Origin: CAYLZW01 sp964388085
Lineage (GTDB): Bacteria > Myxococcota > UBA727 > CAYLZW01
Reading direction: 5' to 3'
Length of the DNA stretch: 20,369 nt
NCBI GenBank assembly: GCA_964388085.1
Contig: CAYLZW010000083.1
Span: forward strand, 1 to 20,369
Shown here: positions 1-7,729 of the stretch, piece after piece
How positions within the stretch are numbered: the first letter of the stretch is position 1
Layout of the letters: each line of letters starts with the position of its first letter
Position numbers and translations under genes: made by a program
Notes under the pieces: model-generated
What the model saw: the letters and a program-made list of their open reading frames with translations, nothing else
Database searches by the model: none
Told to the model about the DNA's origin: nothing

Positions 1-132
1 GAGGAGGTGCGCGGCTTCGTCGTGCTCGTGTCCTACGGCGGGCGCTTCCCCGCCGGCGGGCTCGCGCTGCTCGAGGCGTCGTGCGGGTTGCTCAGCGAAC
101 GCGCCACCACCGAGGCGATGACGCAGGTCTGA
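1..132 (+). CDS. C-terminal end of an unidentified protein (partial)
   Basis: An open frame enters from the left edge and ends at TGA 130-132, giving 43 residues that begin EEVRGFVVLVSYGGRFPAGG and end TEAMTQV. I do not recognise the family. The segment is mixed hydrophobic (GFVVLVSYGG) followed by a helical, Ala/Leu/Glu-rich end, consistent with the last strand and helix of a globular domain. Codon third positions are strongly G/C, like the neighbours, which supports real coding. The last codons lie inside an 11-base imperfect tandem repeat. The start and most of the gene are outside the window, so no function is assigned. Confidence 0.55.
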   Translation, partial: EEVRGFVVLVSYGGRFPAGGLALLEASCGLLSERATTEAMTQV

Positions 133-164
133 TGCAGGTCCGACGCAGGCCTGAGGAGGGTCTG
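121..164. repeat. 11-bp imperfect tandem repeat over a stop codon
   Basis: Four consecutive 11-base units are visible: ACGCAGGTCTG, ATGCAGGTCCG, ACGCAGGCCTG and a degenerate AGGAGGGTCTG. The first unit carries the end of the upstream gene and its TGA, and the rest lie in the spacer. It looks like local slippage duplication rather than a protein-binding array. Confidence 0.6.
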
Positions 165-169
165 TCGCT

Positions 170-190
170 GCCCCGCGGCGGGTGCGGGGC
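170..190. terminator. GC-rich hairpin after the first gene, possible terminator
   Basis: GCCCCGC (170-176) and GCGGGGC (184-190) form a perfect 7-bp stem with a 7-base loop, 38 bases after the stop of the left-edge gene. No T-run follows, so intrinsic termination is only a guess. Confidence 0.3.
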
Positions 191-232
191 GACGAAACGA
201 AGGGCGCCGCTCGAAGAACCGGCGGACGGGAA

Positions 233-261
233 TCGACTCGAGGGTAAGGCTCGTTTATGAA
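233..261 (+). promoter_or_regulatory. Weak sigma-70-like promoter candidate
   Basis: TCGACT (233-238) and TATGAA (256-261) each match 4 of 6 consensus bases of -35 and -10 boxes, with a 17-base spacer, upstream of the lipoprotein gene starting at 310 or 325. An inverted repeat TCGTT-N4-AACGA (251-264) overlaps the -10 element and could be an operator. This is pattern matching only. Confidence 0.25.
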
Positions 262-309
262 CGAACGCCGAACGAGACCTCGCGCGCCCAAGGCGACGCG
301 GGCGCCACG

Positions 310-825
310 ATGAGAGCTGCAGCCATGAGAACGCACTCGCTGTCCCTGTCCCTCGCGCTCCTCGCCGGCCTCTTCGCCGCCTTCGGCTGCAAGCCCGACC
401 TGCTGCCGAACACGACCATCGAGGACAACTCGCAAAACCGCGCCATCGCGGACTTCGTGCTCCAGTACAAGAACGCCGTGGAGGCCCGCTCGCCGGAGCA
501 GGTGCTGAGCCTGGTGGCCGAGGACTACTTCGAGGACATGGGGACCGTGGAGCCGCAGGACGACTACGGCGTCGAGCGCCTGCAGGAGCAGCTCGCGGAG
601 ACCTTCGGGCACTCGAAGGCCATCCACCTCGAGATCTTCCTGCAGAACGTCGGCGTCGATGAGCAGAAGGGCCTGTACGCGGTGGACTACCGCTACAACC
701 AGCGCGCGCTGCTGTCCTTCGACGCGGGCGATCAGTGGGTCACGCACACCGACGTGAACCGCATCGTGCTGCGGCAGCGCGGCGAGAGCGTCGACGACGG
801 GTTCGTGATCGTCTCGGGCCTCTGA
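310..825 (+). CDS. Small lipoprotein with NTF2/SnoaL-like domain
   Basis: The 171-residue protein has an N-terminal basic-hydrophobic signal (MRTHSLSLSLALLAGLFAAFGC). Cys27 is the likely lipidated residue, although the box AAFGC is not a strong lipobox. A second in-frame ATG at 325 would give a more usual signal peptide and may be the true start; neither start has a clear ribosome site. From about residue 43 (NRAIADFVLQYKNAVEARS) the pattern of a leading helix, an 'EDYFED' strand start, and alternating beta strands to the C-terminus fits the NTF2/SnoaL-like cone fold often found in small envelope lipoproteins. No catalytic residues can be assigned. It lies 62 bases ahead of the FHA gene at 888 on the same strand, so the two may be co-transcribed. 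Function unknown. Confidence 0.8.
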   Translation: MRAAAMRTHSLSLSLALLAGLFAAFGCKPDLLPNTTIEDNSQNRAIADFVLQYKNAVEARSPEQVLSLVAEDYFEDMGTVEPQDDYGVERLQEQLAETFGHSKAIHLEIFLQNVGVDEQKGLYAVDYRYNQRALLSFDAGDQWVTHTDVNRIVLRQRGESVDDGFVIVSGL

Positions 826-887
826 CGCGGTCGTGGCGGCGAGCCGCCGCTCGCCCGCGGCGGGCGCCAAGGGAGTACGCTGCGTCC

Positions 888-1520
888 ATGCGGACCGTGC
901 AGCACTTCGCCGCCCTTCATGCCACCCAATCCAAGGGCACCTTCCTCGGGCAGCTCGGCGGCGGCGCGGTGCTCGTGCGCCTCGATGAGCGCGGCGGGCG
1001 CCTCGATCCCGCGCCCTGGGCCTTCCCGCAGTCGGGCGCGCGCGCGCAGGCCACCGGCCCGCGGCGTGACGACGAGGTAGACGCCGAGGCGCTGCGGCTC
1101 GCGCTCCTTGGCGAGACCCGCGAGGCCGAGGGCGTGTTCACGACGCCCGACGAGGAAGAGACCGCCACCTCCCTGACGCCCCTCCCCGTGGTGCCGCCCG
1201 CCCGCGGCGCCGCGTCGGTGCTCGTCCTGCCCGCGAGCCCAGGCAGCGAGCGCACGCTGACGCTCGGGCGCGCCGGCGACAACGACGTGGTGCTCCCCGA
1301 GATGAGCGTGAGCCGCAAGCACGCCGCCGTAGCGGTGGGCGCCGACGGCTTTCGGCTGAGAGACCTCGGCGCCGCCAACGGCACGCGCGTCAACGGCCGC
1401 CCCGCGCCGGCCGGCGGCTACCTGCTCTCGAGCGGCGACATCGTCGCGTTCGGGGACGTCGAGTGCGTTTTCCTCGACGCGGAGGCCTTCTGGGAGCGGG
1501 TGCCGGGCTTCATGGACTGA
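888..1520 (+). CDS. FHA-domain protein (single C-terminal FHA)
   Basis: The protein has 210 residues. Residues about 110-195 form an FHA (phosphothreonine-binding) domain. GR 127-128, the S-x-x-H region SVSRKH at 140-145 and the NG pair at 164-165 are all present, so peptide binding should be intact. The N-terminal 105 residues are not a recognised domain and include an acidic linker with several Thr residues (TTPDEEETATS, about 85-95), which could be a phosphorylation target. A short tail follows the FHA (FLDAEAFWERVPGF). A similar tail occurs in the FHA protein at 14761-15297, so the two look like distant paralogues. The ATG at 888 was chosen because the open frame upstream of it translates to Arg-rich sequence with no coding character and overlaps the lipoprotein gene. 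Binding partner unknown. Confidence 0.85.
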   Translation: MRTVQHFAALHATQSKGTFLGQLGGGAVLVRLDERGGRLDPAPWAFPQSGARAQATGPRRDDEVDAEALRLALLGETREAEGVFTTPDEEETATSLTPLPVVPPARGAASVLVLPASPGSERTLTLGRAGDNDVVLPEMSVSRKHAAVAVGADGFRLRDLGAANGTRVNGRPAPAGGYLLSSGDIVAFGDVECVFLDAEAFWERVPGFMD

Positions 1521-1525
1521 AGGCG

Positions 1526-1547
1526 TGCGCGGCTGCGAGGCCGCGCA
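1526..1547. terminator. Hairpin between convergent genes
   Basis: TGCGCGGC (1526-1533) and GCCGCGCA (1540-1547) form a perfect 8-bp stem with a 6-base loop. It fills most of the 49-base space between the FHA gene ending at 1520 and the M23 gene ending at 1570 on the other strand. Its position suits a bidirectional terminator, but there is no U-tract on either side. Confidence 0.4.
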
Positions 1548-1569
1548 AGAGGCCACGACACCCGTGCGA

Positions 1570-2646
1570 CTACGGCTCCGCCACCGTCGTGGCCAGCCGC
1601 TCTTCCGGTGACGTCTCGAGGTCGAGCGCCAGGACCTGCTCCGGATCGACGTAGGTGTCGTCGAGCTTCACCGCGAAGTGCAGGTGGGGGCCGGTGACGC
1701 GACCGCTCTTGCCCACCTTGCCGATGAGCTGGCCGCGCTCGACGACATCGCCCGGCTTCACGTCGAACGCGCTCATGTGGAAGTAGAGCGTGAACAGCCC
1801 CTGGCCGTGATCCAGCACGACGGTGCCGCCGGAGTAGAAGAGCTCATCGACGATGACGGCGCGACCTCGCTGGGCGGCGCGGATGGGATCGCCGGTGGCG
1901 CCGTCGAGGTCCCAGCCGAGATGCCGGCTCTGCTTCTTGCCGTTCAGCGTGCGCTTGGTGCCGAAGGGGGATGTCTCCGGAGTCTCCGTCGGGCGCAGGA
2001 AGTCGCCGCGCCAAAGGCGCTCCTCCGTCCAGGTCGTCAGCACCTCGCGGGTGCGCTGGCGCTCTTTGGCAGCGCGTCGCTGCTGCGCTTTGGACGGCTG
2101 CAGGAAGCGGCGGGATACGCGGATCTCGCTGCTCGCGTAGGGCGCCGCGGCGATGGAGAACACGCGGCTGACGAGGACCGGCAGATCACCCTCGACGACG
2201 GCCTCGAGCCGCAGCTCGAGCTCCGTGCGCTCGTCGTCGATGTCGATGGGCGCGAGCAGGAGCCAGCGGCGGCCGTCGTCGCCGCGCCGGATCGCCGACG
2301 CGCGCTTGCCGCCGAAGGTGCCGCGCAGCGAGCGAGCACCGGACGAGCCCCCGTCGAAGCGGACGTGGAAGGCGCTCAGGCGGCCGGTGAGCAGCGTGCC
2401 GTCCGCCGGCGTGACGTCGACGATCAGCGGCATCGGCAGCGGCTTCGGCGGCGGGGGCTCCGGCGCGCTCGGCGGCTCGTCGCGCACACCGTCCTGCGCC
2501 GGCCGCGCGCGCTCGCCGCGCTCGGGAGAGCGGTCGTCGCAGGCGAGCCCCAGCAGCGCGCTGCCGGCAAAGAGCAGGCCGCAGAGGAACATCCGCGACA
2601 GCGTCGTGGAGCGCCCGGCGGAGCGGGTTCGTTCATGGAGGTGCAC
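1570..2646 (-). CDS. M23 (LytM-type) metallopeptidase, lipoprotein
   Basis: From the GTG at 2646 the product has 358 residues. It has a basic n-region, a hydrophobic stretch MFLCGLLFAGSALLGLAC with candidate lipidated Cys36, a Pro-rich linker (about 50-72), an Ig-like beta region (about 74-170), a Lys/Arg/Gln-rich helix (about 184-205), and a C-terminal peptidase M23 domain (about 227-340). The zinc ligands H242 and D246 (RHLGWDLDGATG) and the final HLH (321-323) are present, as is H290 (YFHM), so it is predicted to be an active endopeptidase cleaving peptidoglycan cross-bridges or stem peptides. The GTG was chosen because an AGGG lies 7 bases upstream of it. The frame is open to a TTG at 2682, and an ATG at 2592 would remove the basic n-region. 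The homoserine kinase gene ends 32 bases upstream, so they may share a transcript. Confidence 0.87.
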   Translation of the reverse strand: MHLHERTRSAGRSTTLSRMFLCGLLFAGSALLGLACDDRSPERGERARPAQDGVRDEPPSAPEPPPPKPLPMPLIVDVTPADGTLLTGRLSAFHVRFDGGSSGARSLRGTFGGKRASAIRRGDDGRRWLLLAPIDIDDERTELELRLEAVVEGDLPVLVSRVFSIAAAPYASSEIRVSRRFLQPSKAQQRRAAKERQRTREVLTTWTEERLWRGDFLRPTETPETSPFGTKRTLNGKKQSRHLGWDLDGATGDPIRAAQRGRAVIVDELFYSGGTVVLDHGQGLFTLYFHMSAFDVKPGDVVERGQLIGKVGKSGRVTGPHLHFAVKLDDTYVDPEQVLALDLETSPEERLATTVAEP

Positions 2647-2678
2647 GCGACTACCCTGCCGCAGCGCGCGCGGAAGGT

Positions 2679-3746
2679 TCAAGGCAACAACGTCGAAAAC
2701 CGCCGCGCGCCCATCGCAAAGAGCGCGTCGAGGCGCGCCTCGTACTCGCGGTAGTCGAGGAAGTCACGCTGCGCGCGCTCGCCGGCCGCCGGGGTCGCCG
2801 GGCGCACGCCCTCGCCGGCCGACGCATCGGGTGCGTGCAATTGCACCGGCGCGGCGTCGTCGGGCGGCTTGCCGTCGATCTCGAAGTCGCGCACGCGAGA
2901 GAGCGTGAAGCGCAGCGCGGCGAGGCACGCTTCGGTGTAGAGGCCGCGGCGCTCGCTCGGCGCGAAGGGCCTGACGCGCCCATAACCCTCGAGCAGCGCG
3001 CGGCAGAGCTCGTCGTCGAACGCGCCGGTCTCGCGCCGATAGCACCAGGCGTTCAGGCAGATGCCGACGTCGAGCGCGAGCTGGTCGCGGCCGGCCATCT
3101 CCCAGTCGAACACCGCGTCGAGCTCCCCGCGACGCCACTTGGTGTTGTTCCGAAAGAGATCGCCGTGAATGACGCCGCGGGGCAGCGGGCGGCGCGCCGC
3201 CATGACGCGCGTGAAGTGCCTGGCGAGGCGTCGCGCGACGGTCTGCTCCCGCCAGCGACGCCCGACGTCGTCGATCCAGCGCGCGACCGTGTGCGCCGAG
3301 AAGGGGTTTCGCCGCCCGCCGTGATACCCGCGCAGGAGCAGGTGCGCGCGCGCGAGGAAGGCGCCCACCTGCCGTGTGTGCTCGGGCGCGAGCTCGAAGA
3401 CCGCCAGCTCGCGCCCCTTCAGCTCCTCGAACAAGCACGCCCAGCGCTTCTGCACCGGGAAGAAGTGCCCGCCGATGACGTTCTCGACGACGACCGGCGT
3501 CTTGACCGCGCCGAGCCTGCCGCCGGCCTCTGCCAGCGCCAGCAAGAGGTTCTTCTCGTAGACGAGGTCTCGGAAGCTCTTGCCCTCGTTGATGCGCAGG
3601 TACCAGACGCCCTTGTCGGTGGTGACGCGATAGCTCGTGTTGATGGAGCCCGCGGCGACGCCCTCGTAGTCGCGCACGTCGCCGACGTCGTAGATGGAGA
3701 GCATCTGCAGCAGAGTGCCGCGCTCGAGCTGGGTATAGACGGCCAC
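2679..3746 (-). CDS. thrB: Homoserine kinase, ThrB/APH-fold type
   Basis: The 355-residue protein belongs to the aminoglycoside-phosphotransferase-like kinase fold. The start MAVYTQLERGTLLQMLSIYD and the G-loop-like GVAAGSINTSYRV (about 29-41) fit the COG2334 ThrB family, which phosphorylates L-homoserine with ATP in threonine synthesis. The catalytic motif HGDLFRNN (194-201) keeps the Asp and the Asn that binds Mg; the usual DN is NN here. VFDWEMAG (212-219) supplies the second metal-binding Asp. Compared with typical members (about 315-330 residues) there is a Pro/Ala-rich insertion at about 290-328 before the conserved end FLDYREYEARL. The start is GTG with GAGG 6 bases upstream. Other members of this fold phosphorylate choline or other small molecules, so the substrate is family inference. 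Its first codon is 101 bases from the divergent MshEN gene. Confidence 0.83.
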   Translation of the reverse strand: MAVYTQLERGTLLQMLSIYDVGDVRDYEGVAAGSINTSYRVTTDKGVWYLRINEGKSFRDLVYEKNLLLALAEAGGRLGAVKTPVVVENVIGGHFFPVQKRWACLFEELKGRELAVFELAPEHTRQVGAFLARAHLLLRGYHGGRRNPFSAHTVARWIDDVGRRWREQTVARRLARHFTRVMAARRPLPRGVIHGDLFRNNTKWRRGELDAVFDWEMAGRDQLALDVGICLNAWCYRRETGAFDDELCRALLEGYGRVRPFAPSERRGLYTEACLAALRFTLSRVRDFEIDGKPPDDAAPVQLHAPDASAGEGVRPATPAAGERAQRDFLDYREYEARLDALFAMGARRFSTLLP

Positions 3747-3807
3747 GTCGTCCTCGAGACTACTCCCAAGCCGCTCGCGCGGGACGCCGACGAGACAGCG
3801 GCGGCCG

Positions 3808-3819
3808 AAAGCGCGCTTT
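3808..3819. promoter_or_regulatory. 12-bp palindrome in a divergent intergenic region
   Basis: AAAGCGCGCTTT is a perfect 12-base palindrome inside the 101-base space between thrB (-) and the MshEN gene (+). It could be an operator half-shared by both promoters; no convincing -10/-35 pair was found around it. Confidence 0.25.
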
Positions 3820-3847
3820 TCCCTACGCCCGCGAGTAGCATGCCCGC

Positions 3848-4575
3848 ATGGCCCGGATGCGCCTCGGGGACATGCTCATCGCCGCAGGGCTCATCGACGA
3901 GATGCAGCTCAGCGCCGCGCTCGCGCATCAACGGCAGTGGGGGGGCCGCTTGGGTGACGTGCTGCTCGACAAGGGCTTCCTCGACGAGAACGTGCTCTAT
4001 CTCGGCCTCTCGCGGCAGATGCACGTGCCGCTCGTCTCCATCGTACAGCTCGATCCCACGCGCGCGGCGGTGACGGCCGTCCCCGTGGAGCTCTGCAAGA
4101 AGCACGATCTCATCGGCATCGCGCTCGAGGATCGCGAGCTGACCGTCGCCATGGTCGATCCTTCGAACGTGGCCGCCATCGACGAGATCGGCTTCCGCAC
4201 CGGCCTGCGCGTGAAGACCGCCATCGCCCCCGCGCGCGAGATCGAGTGGGCGCACCGCCGCTACTTCCACGGCGAGCACCGGCCCTGTCCGCCGCCGAAG
4301 ACGCGCGCGCAGCGAGTCGCCACGGGGCAGATGGAGATCGTGCAGGTCGGCGGCGGTGTGATGCGCGCGGCGGCGGCGACGACGGAGGGTGACGCGCTCC
4401 CGCCCGACCCGACGCTCCACCTCGGTGATCCCGTGCTGACGTCCGACGATCCCATCGAGCGGCTCGGCGAGAGCCTCGACGACACGACGCACCTGTTGCG
4501 GCTGCTCGTGGACACCTGCGTGCAGCGCGGCATCTTCTCGCGGGAGGAGTACCTCGAGCGCGTGCGCCGGCTCCG
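3848..4575 (+). CDS. Stand-alone MshEN/GspE N-terminal domain protein, predicted c-di-GMP receptor (3' end in assembly gap)
   Basis: The 242 residues visible before the N-run begin with a GspE-N/MshEN domain (about 1-140). It contains the tandem 24-residue motif of high-affinity c-di-GMP-binding MshEN domains. Copy 1 (residues 5-28) begins RLGDMLIAAGLID and ends with Q28. Copy 2 (residues 34-57) begins RLGDVLLDKGFLD and ends with Q57. They are separated by exactly the expected 5 residues. All key R-L-G, G, L and Q positions are kept. Residues 141-215 are low-complexity linker. Residues 216-242 form a helix of the type found at the end of such myxobacterial proteins (LVDTCVQRGIFSREEYLERV), so the stop is probably just inside the gap. 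No Walker ATPase segment is seen, unlike PilB/GspE. An alternative ATG at 3857 exists. Confidence 0.82.
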
Positions 4576-4675
4576 NNNNNNNNNNNNNNNNNNNNNNNNN
4601 NNNNNNNNNNNNNNNNNNNNNNNNNNNNNNNNNNNNNNNNNNNNNNNNNNNNNNNNNNNNNNNNNNNNNNNNNNN
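4576..4675. other. Assembly gap of exactly 100 N
   Basis: The run is exactly 100 N, the usual placeholder for a scaffold gap of unknown length. It cuts the 3' ends of two convergent genes, the MshEN gene (+) and the three-FHA gene (-). Any protein translated across it is artificial, and further sequence may be missing. Confidence 0.95.
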
Positions 4676-6282
4676 CCGTCGCGCAGCACCGTCTGATCGA
4701 TGTCGCTGCCGTCGATGCGCACGCGGCCCTTCTTGCTGCCGCGTACGCAGAGCGTGGCGCCGCTGAAGTTCACCAGCGTGACGTGCCAGGGACGCAGCTT
4801 CGCGCGCGGCGGTAACGCGAGCTCACAGCGCGGATCGGCGCCGATGCGGGTGACGGGGTTCGAGAGCGGCACCTGCGTGAACAGGCGCTCCCCGAGGTAG
4901 ATCTCGAGGCTGGCGAGGCGGTCGCCGCCGGGCTGGGAGAGCGCGTCCTCGAGCTCGACGTCGCCCGGCCAGGGCGCGCGCCGATTGTCCGCCGTGCGCT
5001 GCTCCCGCTTGGCGCCTTGCTTGCCGCGTACGGTGCTCGTTTGGCTGGCGGACGCGAAGTCGTCCTCGCGCGGCAGCGTGCGGCTCGTCTCGGTGCCGGG
5101 CTCGTCGTCGCTGTCCTCGTCGACGCCCGGCTGGTACGCCTTGACGACGTCGGTGCCGTCGTCGAGCGGCTGCTGGTTCGCCAGCGAGCTCCCGAAGTCC
5201 TCGGACAGGTCGTCGAACTCCTCGCCGAGGTAGCTGCCCTCGCCGAGGTCGAGCGCGTCGAGATCACTCGGTTGGCCGCCCTCGTCGTCGAGGTCGCTGA
5301 GCGGTGAGCGCAGGGAGCGCCGGGTCGGCTCGGGCGGGCGCTTCTTCGACTTCGCCTTCGAGGAGATGAGCGGCTTGGTCTGGACGGAGGGCGGGTCCTG
5401 GCGGCCGGTCTCGCGCGCGGCGAGCACGTCGTCTCCGTCGGCGTGTTGCGGGAAGCCGGTGCCCTCGCCGAGCTCGACGTCGGGATCGTCGAGGTAGAGG
5501 ATGCCGTACTCGTAGAAGTTCAGCAGGTCGCCGTGCTGCAGCGTGCGCGCGCCCTCGATGCGCGCGTTGTTCACCCAGGTGCCGTTCTGGCTACCGAGAT
5601 CCCGCACGATGACGGCGCCGCCCTCGACGCTGACCTTCGAGTGGCGGCGGCTCAGCCCGAGCAGGCTGATGACGACGTCCGATCCCTTGGAGCGCCCGAT
5701 GATGAGCGGCTTGCTCGCCCCGACGAGGTGCCGAGAGACCTCGAGCCCGTTGTAGAGCAGCACCAGCGTCGGCACCGGGGCGCGCTTCTCGACGGCGGTG
5801 GTGGGCCCTTCGAACGAGTCGTCGTCGTCGTGCGGGGCCGTCCTGCCCGAGGCGCGGTCGAAGCCGCCCGCCGCGCGCTCCACCTCGCCGCCGTAGCGCT
5901 CGCCGTGCATCGTCGGGGCGGCGTCCTCGGACCGGAGCGCTCTCGCGGGCGCGGCCTCCCGCCGCTCGCCCCTGCGACGCGAGGGGCTCGCGTTGTCCTG
6001 ATCGAAGATGGCGACGTAGCGGCCGAGGCCGATCCGGTCGCCCGGGACGAGGTCACACTCGCCCGTGATCTTGTTGCCGTTCAGGTAGATGCCGTTTTGC
6101 GCGCCGAGGTCGATGACGACATAGCGATCGCCACGGCGCTCGAGGCGCGCGTGAAAGCGCGACAACGTCCTGTCGTCCAGCACGATGTCGTTCTCGGGGT
6201 GCCGGCCTAGCGCGACGGTGGCGCGCATCAGCACGTGCTCCTCCAGGAACGCGTCGTCCCGGAAGATGGTCAGTCTCGACAT
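4676..6282 (-). CDS. Triple-FHA-domain protein (C-terminus in assembly gap)
   Basis: 535 residues are visible. FHA1 is at about 1-95 (GR 26-27, TLSRFH 39-44, QNG 62-64). FHA2 is at about 170-265 (GR 196-197, GLSRRH 209-214, QNGTW 232-236). FHA3 begins at about 456 and runs into the gap; it is degenerate, with LRPWHV (496-501) in place of the SxxH motif, and probably does not bind phosphopeptide. Between FHA2 and FHA3 lies an acidic, Ser/Thr/Asp-rich disordered region of about 190 residues with many potential phosphorylation sites (for example TSRTLP, TSTV). There are no enzyme domains or membrane segments, so it is probably a cytoplasmic phospho-dependent scaffold. ATG 6282 has AAGGGG a few bases upstream. 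Its start overlaps the matrixin gene end by 13 bases, suggesting translational coupling. Confidence 0.86.
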
Positions 6283-7202
6283 CTCCCCTTACAGATAGCG
6301 TGGACGGGTGGGGGTCCGCCTCTTTCTTGACGCAGCGTCCCCTGGTGGCGGCGGCGGACGAGCGCCAGGAGCAACAACCCGAGCCCCAGGCCGAGCGGCG
6401 CGCCCGGCGGGGCCTGCGCGCAGCCCGCCTGCCGCACGCGGATGCTCGGCGGCGGCGAGACCTCGACCGTGCCGCAGAAGCCGACCGGCCCGTCGCTCGG
6501 ATAGAGCGTGCACAGGCCGTCGACGTCGTCGTCCGACAGATCGCGCTTTTGCAGATCACCCGAGGGGGCCGAGGCGTACATGGTCGCGCTCTCGGCGCCC
6601 GGCTGGAACGACGGCGGATGATCGAGCCCCAGCACGTGGCCGAGCTCGTGCGTGAGCGTGTTGCGGAGGTCCTGCTGCGGCGTACACGCGGGCGGGTCGC
6701 AGGCCGTGAAGTCGAAGCCGGCGTCGTTCACCTCGATGTCGGCGTCGACGATCCGGCCGGTGGAGCGCAGGAAGGTGACGGTGGTGATCGCGAGTGCGCT
6801 GCCCGCGTGCAGCCAGTCGTCCTGCGGATCACCGTCGGCGCCGCGGCGGAACACCAGCAGGTTCACGTTCTCGGGGCTGTCGCTGCCCGCCCGCCAGTCG
6901 AAGCCGACGCGCCGATCCGACGTCGAGCTCCCCACCGAGAGGGTGAGGTCCGAGCACTCGACGTCGCTCCACTGCGCGCAGCCGAAGGCGGCGGCCTCGC
7001 TGACGTCCTCGAGGCTGACCTCCGCCGGCGGAAACTCGCTGGCGTGGATGACGATGTCGCGCTGCTGCCAGAACAGCGACGCTCCCTGGTCTGTCTGCGT
7101 GCAGAGGTAGGCGGACGCCGGCGCGGCGCACAGCGACACGGCGACGAGCGTCGCGCCGACGACGCCGGCGAGCGTCTCTGTAGGGAGGTCGCCGCGCCTC
7201 AC
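6270..7202 (-). CDS. Secreted matrixin-like metalloprotease with MYXO-CTERM-like tail
   Basis: The 310-residue protein starts with a signal peptide (cleavage likely after ASA, residue 31). The zinc motif HELGHVLGLDH (185-195) is the full HExxHxxGxxH of matrixins (M10), with Met208 (ATMYAS) as the Met-turn and DLSDDDVDGLCTLYP (221-235) as the usual closing element. Many Cys residues suggest disulfides. The tail has Cys261, the hydrophobic stretch LGLGLGLLLLALV (270-282) and RRR (283-285), matching the MYXO-CTERM sorting signal of Myxococcota. Unusually, 25 more residues follow the Arg cluster, and they overlap the next gene. The start is GTG inside a GTGA overlap with the upstream gene. The substrate is unknown; surface display or release after processing is inferred from the tail. 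Confidence 0.85.
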   Translation of the reverse strand: MRRGDLPTETLAGVVGATLVAVSLCAAPASAYLCTQTDQGASLFWQQRDIVIHASEFPPAEVSLEDVSEAAAFGCAQWSDVECSDLTLSVGSSTSDRRVGFDWRAGSDSPENVNLLVFRRGADGDPQDDWLHAGSALAITTVTFLRSTGRIVDADIEVNDAGFDFTACDPPACTPQQDLRNTLTHELGHVLGLDHPPSFQPGAESATMYASAPSGDLQKRDLSDDDVDGLCTLYPSDGPVGFCGTVEVSPPPSIRVRQAGCAQAPPGAPLGLGLGLLLLALVRRRHQGTLRQERGGPPPVHAICKGRCRD

Positions 7203-7729
7203 GGCAGCGTGCCGCCGTGGCGGACGGCCCCGCGCAGGAGCGGCAGTGCGTCGTCGAGCCGCGCGCGCTCGACCGGCCCGAGGCGAGGGCCGGCGTCGAT
7301 GACGCCGTAGCGCAACCCCGCGATGCCGCGCGCGCCGCCCGGCCCCTCGGCGCGGCCGAGCAGCAGCACATAGTCGTGGCCGACCTCGAGCGTAGGCGCT
7401 CCGGCCACGCGCTGTCCGACGTCACCGAGCACGCCGCCCGGCACGCCGACTATGAGCGCGCCTGCCCTCGCCTCCTCGTCACGGACGTGTCCCCGCACGA
7501 CCTCGAGCAGGCGGACCTCGTGGAAGGTGACGATGCGGGACGGCCCCTGCTCCTCGAGCCAGCGCGGCTCGGCGCGGGTGACGCGCACGCGCACGACGAC
7601 GTCCGCCATCTCTGCCAGCTCCACGAGGCGCGTCGTCGCGAAGCTGGTGGCCTGCGCCGCGCCCGCGATGACGACGATGGACAACGACAGGAGCAGCGAC
7701 GCCCGTCGCGGGGAGACGCCCGCGCTCAC
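7199..7729 (-). CDS. Secreted protein of unknown function, coupled to the matrixin gene
   Basis: The 176-residue protein has a signal peptide (cleavage likely after AQA, residue 27). The mature part reads as a beta-rich domain: ADVVVRVRVTRAEPRW (42-57), a strand at RIVTFHEVRLLEVVRGH, the Gly-rich GVPGGVLGDVGQRVAG (95-110), and GHDYVLLL (117-124). I recall this pattern ('ADvVv.G.V ... T.v.v.v...kG ... vpGG ... G..y.lfL') from secreted proteins that recur near matrixins, but I cannot name a family. It is joined on both sides by GTGA overlaps: its GTG lies in the dctM stop, and its TGA lies over the matrixin GTG. That places it in one translationally coupled unit with both. A partner, inhibitor or chaperone of the protease is possible but unproven. 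Confidence 0.75.
   Translation of the reverse strand: MSAGVSPRRASLLLSLSIVVIAGAAQATSFATTRLVELAEMADVVVRVRVTRAEPRWLEEQGPSRIVTFHEVRLLEVVRGHVRDEEARAGALIVGVPGGVLGDVGQRVAGAPTLEVGHDYVLLLGRAEGPGGARGIAGLRYGVIDAGPRLGPVERARLDDALPLLRGAVRHGGTLP

Noticed and set aside
4261..4696. Proteins reading through the N-run
   Set aside because: The run is an assembly placeholder. Each frame on the far side is the antisense of another gene, so the fusions are artificial.
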